Of a stretch of 64,000 bases of DNA, positions 24,944 to 32,968 are shown in pieces. The notes below the pieces were generated by a model, which saw only the letters and a program-made list of their open reading frames with translations, was not told where the DNA came from and searched no databases. The DNA is taken from contig CAZGJZ010000002.1 in assembly GCA_964525935.1 (NCBI GenBank), forward strand, positions 186,001 through 250,000, in the 5' to 3' direction. Numbering within the stretch: position 1 is the first letter of the stretch; every line of letters begins with the position of its first letter. Position numbers and translations under genes: made by a program. The stretch comes from UBA2377 sp964525935 (GTDB taxonomy: Bacteria > Verrucomicrobiota > Verrucomicrobiia > Opitutales > Opitutaceae).

Positions 24944-25494
24944 GTTCCGGTGCAGCCGCCCGCACCACGCGGGCCGCGACCGGGAAAACCGCGCCGGTGC
25001 TGACGTGGGCGAAACGTCGGCGTTCGGCGATCCATGGCTCCGGGCTTTATGCGGCGCGGGCGATTCCGGCCGGCACCCGCATCATCGAATACGTGGGCGA
25101 ACGCATCACGAAGGCCGAGGCCGACCGCCGCGAGGCGGTGCGGATCGCCGCGCGGGAAGCGGGCGGCGACGGCTGCGTGTATGTCTTTGAGCTGAACAAA
25201 CGGCACGACATCGACGGCGACGTGCCGTGGAATCCGGCGCGGTTGATCAACCACTCGTGCGCGGCGAATTGCGAGCCGCAGGTCATCCGCGGACGCATCT
25301 GGATCGTCGCACGGCGCGACATCGCGGCGGACGAGGAGCTGGGTTACGATTACGGCTTTGATTACGAAGACTGGCGCCTGCATCCGTGTCGCTGCGGCAC
25401 GAAGGCCTGCGTCGGCTACATCGTGGACAAGAGCCAGCGCTGGCGGGTCAAGCGGGCGCTGCGGCGGGAGCGGCGGAAGGCGAAAGCCACCTGA
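24940..25494 (+). CDS. SET-domain protein lysine methyltransferase
   Basis: The 184-residue protein is a compact SET domain. HGSGLYAARAIPAGTRIIEYVGERI is the N-terminal SAM-binding portion, RLINHSCAANCEPQV is the NHSCxPNC motif, and EELGYDYGFDY is the ExxxDY catalytic region. A post-SET zinc motif CRCGTKACVGYI follows, and the C-terminus is Lys/Arg-rich. SET enzymes methylate protein lysines with S-adenosylmethionine. In bacteria the targets are usually unknown. A post-SET motif gives it a eukaryote-like look. It is coupled to xthA by a 4-bp overlap. Confidence 0.92.
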   Translation: MSSGAAARTTRAATGKTAPVLTWAKRRRSAIHGSGLYAARAIPAGTRIIEYVGERITKAEADRREAVRIAAREAGGDGCVYVFELNKRHDIDGDVPWNPARLINHSCAANCEPQVIRGRIWIVARRDIAADEELGYDYGFDYEDWRLHPCRCGTKACVGYIVDKSQRWRVKRALRRERRKAKAT

Positions 25495-25542
25495 GCGATT
25501 TTGCCGTCGCACGCCTGCGCCGCATCCCCACTATGGGCGCGC

Positions 25543-26031
25543 ATGAATGAGCTGAAGGAACTGATGCTGCGGTCGCCACGGTTCACGCTGGCGGCGGCGG
25601 AGAGCCTGACCGCCGGGCGGGTGCAGGCGCGCATTGCGTCGGTTTCGGGAGCGTCGGAATTTTTTCTCGGCGGAATCACGGCCTATACGCTGGACCAAAA
25701 AGTGAAGCACCTCGGGGTGAACCGGTCCGCGGCCGCGGCGGTGAACTGCGTGTCGGCGGCGGTGGCGGAACAAATGGCCGCCGGGGTCTGCGCGCTGTTT
25801 GGCAGTGATTTTGGGATGGGGACGACGGGCTATGCCGAGGCCGCACCGACCCAGGGCGTGGAAGTGCCGTTTGCATGGTGGGCGCTGGCGCGGCGGCAGG
25901 CTGGCAGCGCGGTGACGATTCGCAGCGGGCGCGTTGAGCGGGCGGGTTTGAGTCGCGTCGAGATGCAGTCGGCCGTCGCGGAGGCAGCGGTGGACGAGCT
26001 GGTGAGTTGGATGCGCGAGCTGCGGCGGTAA
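25543..26031 (+). CDS. CinA C-terminal-type nicotinamide-nucleotide amidohydrolase
   Basis: ATG at 25543 gives 162 residues, the normal size of a standalone PncC/CinA C-terminal domain. RFTLAAAESLTAGRVQARIASVSGASEFFLGGITAYTLDQKVKHLGV is the family core with the catalytic Ser in AESLTAG; MAAGVCALFGSDFGMGTTGYAE follows. The family deamidates nicotinamide mononucleotide to nicotinate mononucleotide in pyridine nucleotide salvage. The gene is downstream of the SET gene, same strand, 48 bp apart. Substrate activity is by family inference. Confidence 0.88.
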   Translation: MNELKELMLRSPRFTLAAAESLTAGRVQARIASVSGASEFFLGGITAYTLDQKVKHLGVNRSAAAAVNCVSAAVAEQMAAGVCALFGSDFGMGTTGYAEAAPTQGVEVPFAWWALARRQAGSAVTIRSGRVERAGLSRVEMQSAVAEAAVDELVSWMRELRR

Positions 26032-26052
26032 ACGCGGCGCAGCTCCGCCCGG

Positions 26053-26304
26053 TTATTTCACCAACCGCTGCAGCCAGAGGCCGGCGGCGAGGGTGCAGAG
26101 GACGCCGGCCGTGGCGACCTGCCAGGCAGCGAAGCCGAGCACGATGGCGTGGCGCGGAGAACCCTCGGCCCGCAGGCCGGCGATCACGCCGGTGAGGACA
26201 AGGATCGTGCCGACGAGCGCGAGCAGGCCGACCAACGTGTAGAGCACGGGCCGTGCGGGCGGCATTTTATCCGACGGCGGAGGACTGGCCGGTGCCGCGC
26301 TCAC
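26053..26304 (-). CDS. Small membrane protein, 83 aa
   Basis: The 83-residue protein starts with GTG at 26304, overlapping the stop of the upstream VOC gene (GTGA). Two hydrophobic helices (about 20-43, VLYTLVGLLALVGTILVLTGVIAGL, and about 54-77) are separated by a short charged loop. No family is recognised. Confidence 0.6.
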   Translation of the reverse strand: MSAAPASPPPSDKMPPARPVLYTLVGLLALVGTILVLTGVIAGLRAEGSPRHAIVLGFAAWQVATAGVLCTLAAGLWLQRLVK

Positions 26305-26723
26305 GTCCGCGTATTTTGCAGAAACTCGATGCTCTCGCCGTTGGGGCCGTCGCAGAACGCGAGGCGCACGGGGACGTCGCCGTAACCGTTCGTCGTCTTG
26401 ATGGTGACGTCCTTCGGCTCGACGGTGATTTTCACGCCCATGGTGCGCAGGTGCGCGACGACGGCGTCGATGCGCGTGGTGCGGAGGGCAAAGTGGTTGA
26501 CGGGGCCGACGGCGGAGGTGGTCCAGTCGAGATCTTCAAAAATCTCGATGTAGTTGCCGTCGCCGGCGTCGAGCATGACGGCGCGCTTGGGGGCTTCGCT
26601 CCACGTGATCTTTTCGGTGCAGCCGAGGCCTTCTTTGTAGAAACGCATGGTGGCGGCCCAGTCGCGTGTCTTCATGCACACGTGATGGAAACCGCCGCCG
26701 CCGAGGATGGGGTTGGTGGGCAT
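26301..26723 (-). CDS. VOC-family (glyoxalase/bleomycin-resistance fold) protein
   Basis: ATG at 26723 gives 140 residues, matching the start of the fold (GGGGFHHVCMKTRDWAATMRFYKEGLG). Paired beta-alpha-beta-beta-beta modules are visible, with HHV as first metal His, GNYIEIFEDLD in the first half, VNHFALRT in the second, and LAFCDGPNGESIEFLQ with the terminal metal-binding Glu. VOC proteins are metal-dependent enzymes or binding proteins; the substrate is not predictable. The gene overlaps the small membrane-protein gene by 4 bp. A GTTGAG-type repeat lies immediately upstream, within the unused upstream frame. Confidence 0.85.
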   Translation of the reverse strand: MPTNPILGGGGFHHVCMKTRDWAATMRFYKEGLGCTEKITWSEAPKRAVMLDAGDGNYIEIFEDLDWTTSAVGPVNHFALRTTRIDAVVAHLRTMGVKITVEPKDVTIKTTNGYGDVPVRLAFCDGPNGESIEFLQNTRT

Positions 26724-26740
26724 GGGGAATGGGAAGCTAG

Positions 26741-26770
26741 TTGAGCGCTGACGGTTGAGAGTTGAGCGCA
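26741..26770 (-). repeat. GTTGAGAGTTGAG-type repeat, intergenic
   Basis: GTTGAGCGCTGACGGTTGAG and AGTTGAGCGC: same family as the tracts in rapA and tex, here just upstream of a VOC gene and outside any chosen coding region. Confidence 0.65.
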
Positions 26771-26775
26771 ATTAA

Positions 26776-26794
26776 GCCCGGCCAGCGGCCGGGC
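26776..26794. repeat. GC-rich hairpin
   Basis: GCCCGGCC-AGC-GGCCGGGC, a perfect 8-bp stem with a 3-nt loop, between the VOC gene and the stop of the SYLF gene. The AAAA that follows on the plus strand would be a T-tract on the minus strand only on the far side, so terminator function is uncertain. Confidence 0.6.
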
Positions 26795-26825
26795 CTAAAA
26801 TTTGCCCGCAACTTTGTGGCGCGCC

Positions 26826-27503
26826 TTAGGGCGCGATCGAGCGCACGAGGTTCATCAGGTGGATGACGTCATCGTTGGGCTTCACCCAGTCGCTGTAGAG
26901 GATCTCGGGCAGCGTGTAATTGGTGTTGTAGAGCTCGCGGGTGGCCTCGTCGTTGCGGGCGAGGTAGCCGCCCTTGACGGAGACGCCGGCGAAGAGGCCC
27001 TTGTTCTTCGTGTAGGCGAGCACGGGGGCGAGGAGCACGTGGTCGTCGAGGTGCTCGCGCTCGGCGAAGCGCGGGCCGGCGACGGCCTTGGCGTCGACGC
27101 CGACGTTGAAGCGATCCTTGAAGAACATGCGCGGGGTCGCGTCATCCGTGATGATGTAAATGGTTTCAATCCTGGTCCAACCGATCTGGAAACCGATGCT
27201 GCCTTCGCCGGCGGCGAGGAGGACGGGCAGGCTCCAGGTGTTGTCAGAGCGGCGCACCATCATGGTCGCGTAGCCGTCCTTGATACCGAGCACGAAGCCG
27301 GCGCGGGCCTGGTTGACGATGACGATGCCGCGGGCGCGGCGCAGGATCTCGGCCGGGATCGCATAGGCGGGATCCGCCTGGAACTCCTGGAGGATGGCTT
27401 CGCAGGACTCGATCCGCTCAATGGCTTCGCCACGCGAGACGGCGTGAGCCGAGACAGCCGCGCAGAACGAGGCGAGAAGGGACAGGAGGAGAAATTTCTT
27501 CAT
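26826..27503 (-). CDS. SYLF (Ysc84-like) lipid-binding exported protein
   Basis: ATG at 27503 gives 225 residues with a Sec signal (MKKFLLLSLLASFCAAVSAHA). The mature part matches the SYLF domain: IPAEILRRARGIVIVNQARAGFVLGIKDGYATMMVR, SLPVLLAAGEGSIGFQIGWTRIETI, and a C-terminal GLFAGVSVKGGYLARNDEATRELYN with the family's typical GLFAGVSLEG motif. SYLF domains bind phosphoinositides in eukaryotes. In bacteria they are exported proteins of unknown role. The gene stands alone on the minus strand, 80 bp downstream of the zincin-gene stop. Confidence 0.88.
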   Translation of the reverse strand: MKKFLLLSLLASFCAAVSAHAVSRGEAIERIESCEAILQEFQADPAYAIPAEILRRARGIVIVNQARAGFVLGIKDGYATMMVRRSDNTWSLPVLLAAGEGSIGFQIGWTRIETIYIITDDATPRMFFKDRFNVGVDAKAVAGPRFAEREHLDDHVLLAPVLAYTKNKGLFAGVSVKGGYLARNDEATRELYNTNYTLPEILYSDWVKPNDDVIHLMNLVRSIAP

Positions 27504-27583
27504 GGAGAGGACGGAGGGATTAAGTGCGGACTCTAAACAAGGCCGCGGCGACTTGGAAAGCGCGGATTGCAGGCGGTTCCCCT

Positions 27584-27955
27584 TCAATCGAGGCCGCGGG
27601 CGGCGAGTTCGTCTTCGTCCCAGCCGAGGAAGTGGCCGAGTTCGTGGAGGTAGGTGAGGCGCACCTCGTCGCGGAAGGCGGTTTCGTCGCCCTCGGCGAA
27701 ATCCCAGAGGTTTTCGAGGTAGAGCAGGATTTGCGGCGGGGCGGGGTGGTCGTGCGCCAGTTCGGTGCCGTGGGGGTTGCCCGTGAACAGCCCGAGGATG
27801 TCGGGCTCGAAACCCTCGGCGAGCACATCGGCGGCCGGCAACTCCTCGTAATGCACCGGCACGGCCAGCGCCAGGTCGCGAATCTCAGCCGGCAGCCGCC
27901 GCTGGGTGGCGGTGACGGTTTTTTCGGCGAGGAGGATGCGGGCGGAGTCGCTCAT
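27584..27955 (-). CDS. Minimal zincin-like metallopeptidase (DUF1025 type)
   Basis: ATG at 27955 gives 123 residues. The C-terminal HELGHFLGWDEDEL contains the HExxH zinc motif plus a third ligand Asp (HExxHxxGxxE/D-like), matching the small zincin-like family (PF06262). VPVHYEELPA and LGLFTGNPHG earlier in the sequence also fit this family. It is a small cytoplasmic putative metalloprotease; physiological role unknown. It precedes the SYLF gene by 80 bp on the same strand. Confidence 0.87.
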   Translation of the reverse strand: MSDSARILLAEKTVTATQRRLPAEIRDLALAVPVHYEELPAADVLAEGFEPDILGLFTGNPHGTELAHDHPAPPQILLYLENLWDFAEGDETAFRDEVRLTYLHELGHFLGWDEDELAARGLD

Positions 27956-28034
27956 GCAGGCCGGGTGTAACCGCAACGCGGGGCAGGCGTCTAGCCTGAG
28001 GTCAGTTTAAACCCATATTCCCTCCCTGCCTGTT

Positions 28035-28469
28035 ATGAAAAAATCCACGATCGTTGCCTTATCCTTCCTTACCGCCGGCCTGGCGTTTACCCAAGTGTCG
28101 GCCCGGGCGGCCGAAGCCGCCACCCATGAAAAACCCGCCCACGGTGAAAAATCCCGCCGCGACCAAGCCGGCGGCCAGTTGAAAATGCTGGCGGAAAAAC
28201 TCAGTCTCACCGACGCCCAGAAGGCCCAGGCGGCCGAAATCCTGAAAGCCGAGGGCGCCAAGCTCGCGGCGCTGCGTGAGGATGAATCGCAGGATCGTCA
28301 GGCGAAAATGAAGCAGATGCGGGAAATCCGCGAGGATGGCCGCGTGAAAATCCGCGCGATCCTGACGCCGGAGCAGCAGAAAATCTTCGACACGCTGCCG
28401 AAGCGTGGCCCCGGCGGCGGTCCTGGTGGTGGCGGTGGCCGTCCCGAACACGGTGGCGGCGAGCCCTGA
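28035..28469 (+). CDS. Spy/CpxP-like periplasmic protein
   Basis: The 144-residue product has a Sec signal (MKKSTIVALSFLTAGLAFTQVSA), then charged helices with LKMLAEKLSLTDAQKAQAAEIL and VKIRAILTPEQQKIFDTL, which are the LTxxQ-type motifs of Spy/CpxP and related metal-resistance proteins. The tail is a Gly/Pro-rich stretch. Such proteins act as periplasmic chaperones or envelope stress sensors; the exact role here is inferred. A strong terminator follows at 28513-28538. Confidence 0.82.
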   Translation: MKKSTIVALSFLTAGLAFTQVSARAAEAATHEKPAHGEKSRRDQAGGQLKMLAEKLSLTDAQKAQAAEILKAEGAKLAALREDESQDRQAKMKQMREIREDGRVKIRAILTPEQQKIFDTLPKRGPGGGPGGGGGRPEHGGGEP

Positions 28470-28512
28470 GCGCGCGCTTAGGAGCGCCGAAACGCTTGGA
28501 TAGTTCAAACCA

Positions 28513-28538
28513 GGGCGGGTCGCTGACCCGCCCTTTTT
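28513..28538 (+). terminator. Rho-independent terminator
   Basis: GGGCGGGTC-GCT-GACCCGCCC followed by TTTTT: a 9-bp GC stem, 3-nt loop and T-tract, 43 bp after the Spy-like gene stop. Confidence 0.93.
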
Positions 28539-28710
28539 GTTTTCGCGAGCTTTTGGGGGTAGGCCGGGACCGCTGGGCCCGCTGCGATAAACCGGCGGCG
28601 AAAGCCTCCCCCACGGCGCGCCCGGCGGTCACGCCCTATCTCAAGGCAAAGACCTGCTTGCTGTCCGCGCTCCCGGTTGACGCGTGGCCGGTGAACCGCA
28701 CGCTGGCGGG

Positions 28711-29955
28711 ATGAGCAATCCCCGAGTGGTCGTCGTTGGTGGCGGCGCGGCGGGATTTTTCGCCGCCATCGCCTGCGCGGAGAAAAATCCTTCCGCGGCG
28801 GTCACGCTTTACGAGGCCACGGCGCATCCGCTGGCCAAGGTGCGCGTTTCCGGTGGCGGACGCTGCAACACCACCCACGCGTGCTTCGAGCCGCGCGAGT
28901 TGGTGAAACGCTACCCGCGCGGCGGGCGCGAGCTGCTCGGGGCGTTTCACCGCTGGCAGCCGCGCGATACGGTTGCGTGGTTCGCGGCGCGCGGCGTAGA
29001 GCTGAAAACCGAGGCTGACGGGCGGATGTTTCCGATCACCGACGACTCGGCGACCATCGTGGACTGCCTCATGCAGGCGGCCGAAAAGGCCGGCGTTGAG
29101 GTGCGGACCAGCCTGGGCGTGCGCAAGGCCGAGGCTGTCGGCACACCGGAAGCGCCGGCCTTCTGGGTGACGCTCACCGACAATACCGAGCTGCGCTGCG
29201 ACCGCCTATTGATCGCCACCGGCGGCAACCGCGCCTCGGCGGGGCTGATGATGGCGGCGGCGTTTGGCCACGCGATCGAGCCGCTCGCGCCGTCGCTCTT
29301 CACGTTTCACATCGACGACAAGCGGCTCGAGGGCCTTTCGGGAATCTCCGTGGAGAACGTGACGACGAGCGTGCCCGGCACGAAGCTGAAGGAAGGCGGG
29401 CCGCTGCTCATCACGCATTGGGGGCTGAGCGGGCCGGCGATCTTGAAATTGTCGGCGTGGGGCGCGCGCGAGCTCGCGGGGTGCAATTACGAATTCAAAC
29501 TGCTGGTCAATTTTGTGCCGCCGCAGACGCGCGAGTCGCTGGTGCGCGAGTTCAACGCCGTGCGCACGCAGCATCCGCGCAAGCAGCTCGGCACGTGGAA
29601 TCCACTCGGGTTGCCGGCGCGTTTTTGGGAGCGGTTGCTGGCGGTGACGGGCATCGCCCCGACCACGCAGTGGGCGGGCGTGGCCAACGCCGCGCTCGGC
29701 ACGCTCGCGGCGCAGCTCACGGGCGCGGAGTTCACCGTCGTGGGCAAGAGCATGAACAAGGAGGAATTTGTGACCTGCGGCGGCGTGCGGTTGAGCGAGG
29801 TCGATTTCAAGACGATGGAGAGCAAGCTGAGTCCCGGGCTGCATTTCGCCGGCGAGGTGCTCGATGTCGATGGCATCACGGGCGGGTTTAATTTCCAGGC
29901 GGCGTGGACAACCGGCTGGCTCGCGGGCCAGGCGATGGCGGGCGGTGACGCATGA
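28711..29955 (+). CDS. HI0933-type flavoprotein (BaiN/RdsA-like oxidoreductase)
   Basis: ATG at 28711 gives 414 residues and places VVVVGGGAAGFFAAIACAE (FAD dinucleotide-binding loop) at the N-terminus. KVRVSGGGRCNTTHA follows, and DGRMFPITDDSATIVDCLM and RLLIATGG are also typical. The C-terminal half contains GVRLSEVDFKTMESKLSPGLHFAGEVLDVDGITGGFNFQAAW, the second FAD-contact block. The HI0933 family comprises FAD-dependent NAD(P)H oxidoreductases; substrates vary. Its stop overlaps the start of the AEC transporter gene by an ATGA, so they are coupled. Confidence 0.92.
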   Translation: MSNPRVVVVGGGAAGFFAAIACAEKNPSAAVTLYEATAHPLAKVRVSGGGRCNTTHACFEPRELVKRYPRGGRELLGAFHRWQPRDTVAWFAARGVELKTEADGRMFPITDDSATIVDCLMQAAEKAGVEVRTSLGVRKAEAVGTPEAPAFWVTLTDNTELRCDRLLIATGGNRASAGLMMAAAFGHAIEPLAPSLFTFHIDDKRLEGLSGISVENVTTSVPGTKLKEGGPLLITHWGLSGPAILKLSAWGARELAGCNYEFKLLVNFVPPQTRESLVREFNAVRTQHPRKQLGTWNPLGLPARFWERLLAVTGIAPTTQWAGVANAALGTLAAQLTGAEFTVVGKSMNKEEFVTCGGVRLSEVDFKTMESKLSPGLHFAGEVLDVDGITGGFNFQAAWTTGWLAGQAMAGGDA

Positions 29956-30908
29956 TCGCGACGAGTTACTGGGGACTGCTCCTGCTGATTTTGCCGGTGT
30001 TTGGCGTGATGGGCGTCGGCGTGGCGCTGCGGCGCGCGCAATGGCTCACGGCCGAGGCGGACGAGAGTTTGCTGAAGGTGGTGGTAAACGTGCTCTACCC
30101 GGCGCTGATTTTCGAAAACGTGCACGCCAATCCCGCGCTGCGCGACGCGGGCAACCTCGGTTGGGCGCCGTTGGTGGGTTTCGGCACGGTCGCGGCGGGC
30201 ATTGGCGTGTGCTTCTACGTGGCGCGCGCGCTGGGCTTCACGGTGGGCACGGGGCTGCGGACGTTCGCGTTTTCGACGGGGATTTATAATTACAGCTACA
30301 TGACGGTGCCGTTGATGGCGGCGCTGTTCGGGCGCGAGAGCCTCGGCGTGCTGTTCGTGCATAATGTCGGTGTCGAGGCGGCGATCTGGATCGTGGGCGT
30401 GCTCGTGCTGGCGGGACAGTCGTTGCGCCAGGGCTGGCGCAAGCTGCTCAGTGCGCCGGTGCTGGCGCTCGTGCTGGCGGTGGGCGTCAATCTCACCGGG
30501 CTCGGCGCGCACCTGCCGGGTTTGGTGCTCGAGGTCGTGCACGCGCTGGCGGCGTGTGCGATTCCGCTGGGACTGATCCTGAGTGGCGCGACGATTGCGG
30601 AGCATTTGTTCACGAAGCCGGCGGGACTCTTTGACCTGCGCACCTCGCTGGCGGCGGTGGCACTGCGGCTCGGGGTGCTGACCGTCGCGTTTCTGCTGCT
30701 GGCGAAGTTCGGACCGTTTTCCGCGGACCTGAAGCATGTGATCATTGTGCAGGCGGCGATGCCGGCGGGGTTTTTGCCGCTGGTGATCGTGAAGCACTAC
30801 GGCGGCCACATGCTCACGGCGATGCGCGTGGTGCTGGCGACGGTGGTGGCGAGCGTGCTGCTCATGCCGTTGTGGCTGCGCCTCGGGCTGGCGTGGGTGG
30901 GCGAGTGA
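29952..30908 (+). CDS. AEC-family (auxin efflux carrier-like) permease
   Basis: The 318-residue product has about ten hydrophobic helices. ITSYWGLLLLILPVFGVMGVGVALRR at the N-terminus, VVNVLYPALIFENVHAN in helix 2-3, and the second-half segment AIPLGLILSGATIAEHLF match the AEC family. AEC carriers export or import organic anions such as malate. Substrate unknown. Translationally coupled to the HI0933-type flavoprotein gene by a 4-bp overlap. Confidence 0.88.
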   Translation: MIATSYWGLLLLILPVFGVMGVGVALRRAQWLTAEADESLLKVVVNVLYPALIFENVHANPALRDAGNLGWAPLVGFGTVAAGIGVCFYVARALGFTVGTGLRTFAFSTGIYNYSYMTVPLMAALFGRESLGVLFVHNVGVEAAIWIVGVLVLAGQSLRQGWRKLLSAPVLALVLAVGVNLTGLGAHLPGLVLEVVHALAACAIPLGLILSGATIAEHLFTKPAGLFDLRTSLAAVALRLGVLTVAFLLLAKFGPFSADLKHVIIVQAAMPAGFLPLVIVKHYGGHMLTAMRVVLATVVASVLLMPLWLRLGLAWVGE

Positions 30909-30958
30909 GAAGTGGTTCGCAGGGTTGTAATACCGGTATTCCGCGTTTCACTGGCGGC

Positions 30959-31948
30959 ATGCAACTCCGACCTCTGGGCGCTTCTTCACTTAAAGTTTCG
31001 GAACTGTGCCTCGGCACCATGCAGTTTGGCTGGACGGCCGACGAGGCCGCGTCGTTTGCGATGATGGATGCGTTTGCCGCAGCCGGCGGCAACTTCATCG
31101 ACACGGCGGATATTTACACGACGTGGGGACCGAAAGGCCTCGCGGGCGGCGGCGGCTCGGAGGAAATCATTGGCCGCTGGATGAAGGCCCGGGGCAACCG
31201 CGACCGCATCGTGGTTGCGACGAAGGTGCGCGGCAAAATGGCCGAGGGCGCGGAGGGCGAGGGTCTCAAGCGCACGCGCGTGGTCCGTTGCTGTGAAGAT
31301 TCGCTGCGCCGCCTGCAGGTGGACTGCATCGATCTCTATCAATTGCACTGGTCCGACCTGAACACGCCCATCGAGGAGACGCTCGGTGCGCTCGATGCGC
31401 TGGTGCGCGCGGGCAAGGTGCGCTACATCGGCGCGTCGAATTATCCGGCGTGGCGCCTGATGGAGGCGACCTGGCGCAGCGAGCAGCACGGGTATCCGAA
31501 GTTTGTGAGCTACCAGCCCGGGTATTCGCTGATGGAGCGGCCGCTGTTTGAGATGGAGGCCCGGCCGTTCTGCAAACACTACGGGCTCGGCGTCATCCCG
31601 TATTCGCCGCTCGCGGCGGGTTTTCTCACCGGCAAATACCGTCGCGGCACAAAGGTGGACAGTGTGCGCGCGGATCACATCGCGCAGAATTTTCTCAACG
31701 AACGGGGCTACGCGACGATCGACAAGCTCGACGAGATCGGCCGCGCGCATGGCAAGACCGTGGCGCAGACCGCGCTCGCGTGGCTGCTCACGCAGCCGAC
31801 GATGACCTCGCCGATCATCGGCGCGAACACGGTGGAGCAATTGCGCGAGTCCTTTGGCGTCGTCGGCTACCGGCTGAATGCCGAGGAAGTGGATGCGCTC
31901 AACAAGCTGACCGACTACCCGCGCGACTGGCGGCCGATCTGGGATTGA
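30959..31948 (+). CDS. Aldo/keto reductase
   Basis: ATG at 30959 gives 329 residues and starts right at the barrel (MQLRPLGASSLKVSELCLGTMQFG). The catalytic tetrad is present: Asp/Tyr in NFIDTADIYTTW, Lys in VVATKVRG, His in DLYQLHW. NADPH-binding residues are in VIPYSPLAAGFLTGKYRRG and TSPIIGANTVEQL. The family reduces aldehydes and ketones with NADPH. It is separated from the upstream AEC gene by 50 bp, which include the palindrome AATACCGGTATT (30929-30940), a possible regulator site. Confidence 0.95.
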   Translation: MQLRPLGASSLKVSELCLGTMQFGWTADEAASFAMMDAFAAAGGNFIDTADIYTTWGPKGLAGGGGSEEIIGRWMKARGNRDRIVVATKVRGKMAEGAEGEGLKRTRVVRCCEDSLRRLQVDCIDLYQLHWSDLNTPIEETLGALDALVRAGKVRYIGASNYPAWRLMEATWRSEQHGYPKFVSYQPGYSLMERPLFEMEARPFCKHYGLGVIPYSPLAAGFLTGKYRRGTKVDSVRADHIAQNFLNERGYATIDKLDEIGRAHGKTVAQTALAWLLTQPTMTSPIIGANTVEQLRESFGVVGYRLNAEEVDALNKLTDYPRDWRPIWD

Positions 31949-31958
31949 GTGTGCGGGT

Positions 31959-32032
31959 GTAGGGCGGGGTCTCCGAACCCCGCCAGCGAGGGGCACAAAG
32001 ACGTGAGGCGGGGTTCGGAGACCCCGCCCTAC
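31959..32032. repeat. 26-bp perfect inverted repeat (GTAGGGCGGGGTC type)
   Basis: The left arm (31959-31984, starting GTAGGGCGGGGTCTCCGAAC) is the exact reverse complement of the right arm (32007-32032), separated by 22 nt. It lies between the aldo/keto reductase and TerC genes. Related elements are at 32888-32960 and 48951-49018. Confidence 0.9.
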
Positions 32033-32140
32033 AAAGAACTGGCGGTGGTCGCCTTCGCTACCCGATTGGAAAGGGTCTGTTTGCTTCCAGTCGGCACCGC
32101 ATTGACGCCGGGACGGCAAATGGCCTGACTCGCCCGCACT

Positions 32141-32878
<738 letters not shown>

Positions 32879-32887
32879 GGTGAAATT

Positions 32888-32960
32888 GTAGGGCGGGGAT
32901 TCCGATTCCCGCCTGCGAACGATCAAGGACATGAGGCGGGATTTTGAAATCCCGCCCTAC
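32888..32960. repeat. Imperfect GTAGGGCGGG inverted repeat
   Basis: Left arm 32888-32913 (GTAGGGCGGGGATTCC...) and right arm 32935-32960 (ending CCCGCCCTAC) pair imperfectly in the middle. It lies between the convergent terC and tex genes. Confidence 0.82.
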
Positions 32961-32968
32961 GTCAATCC

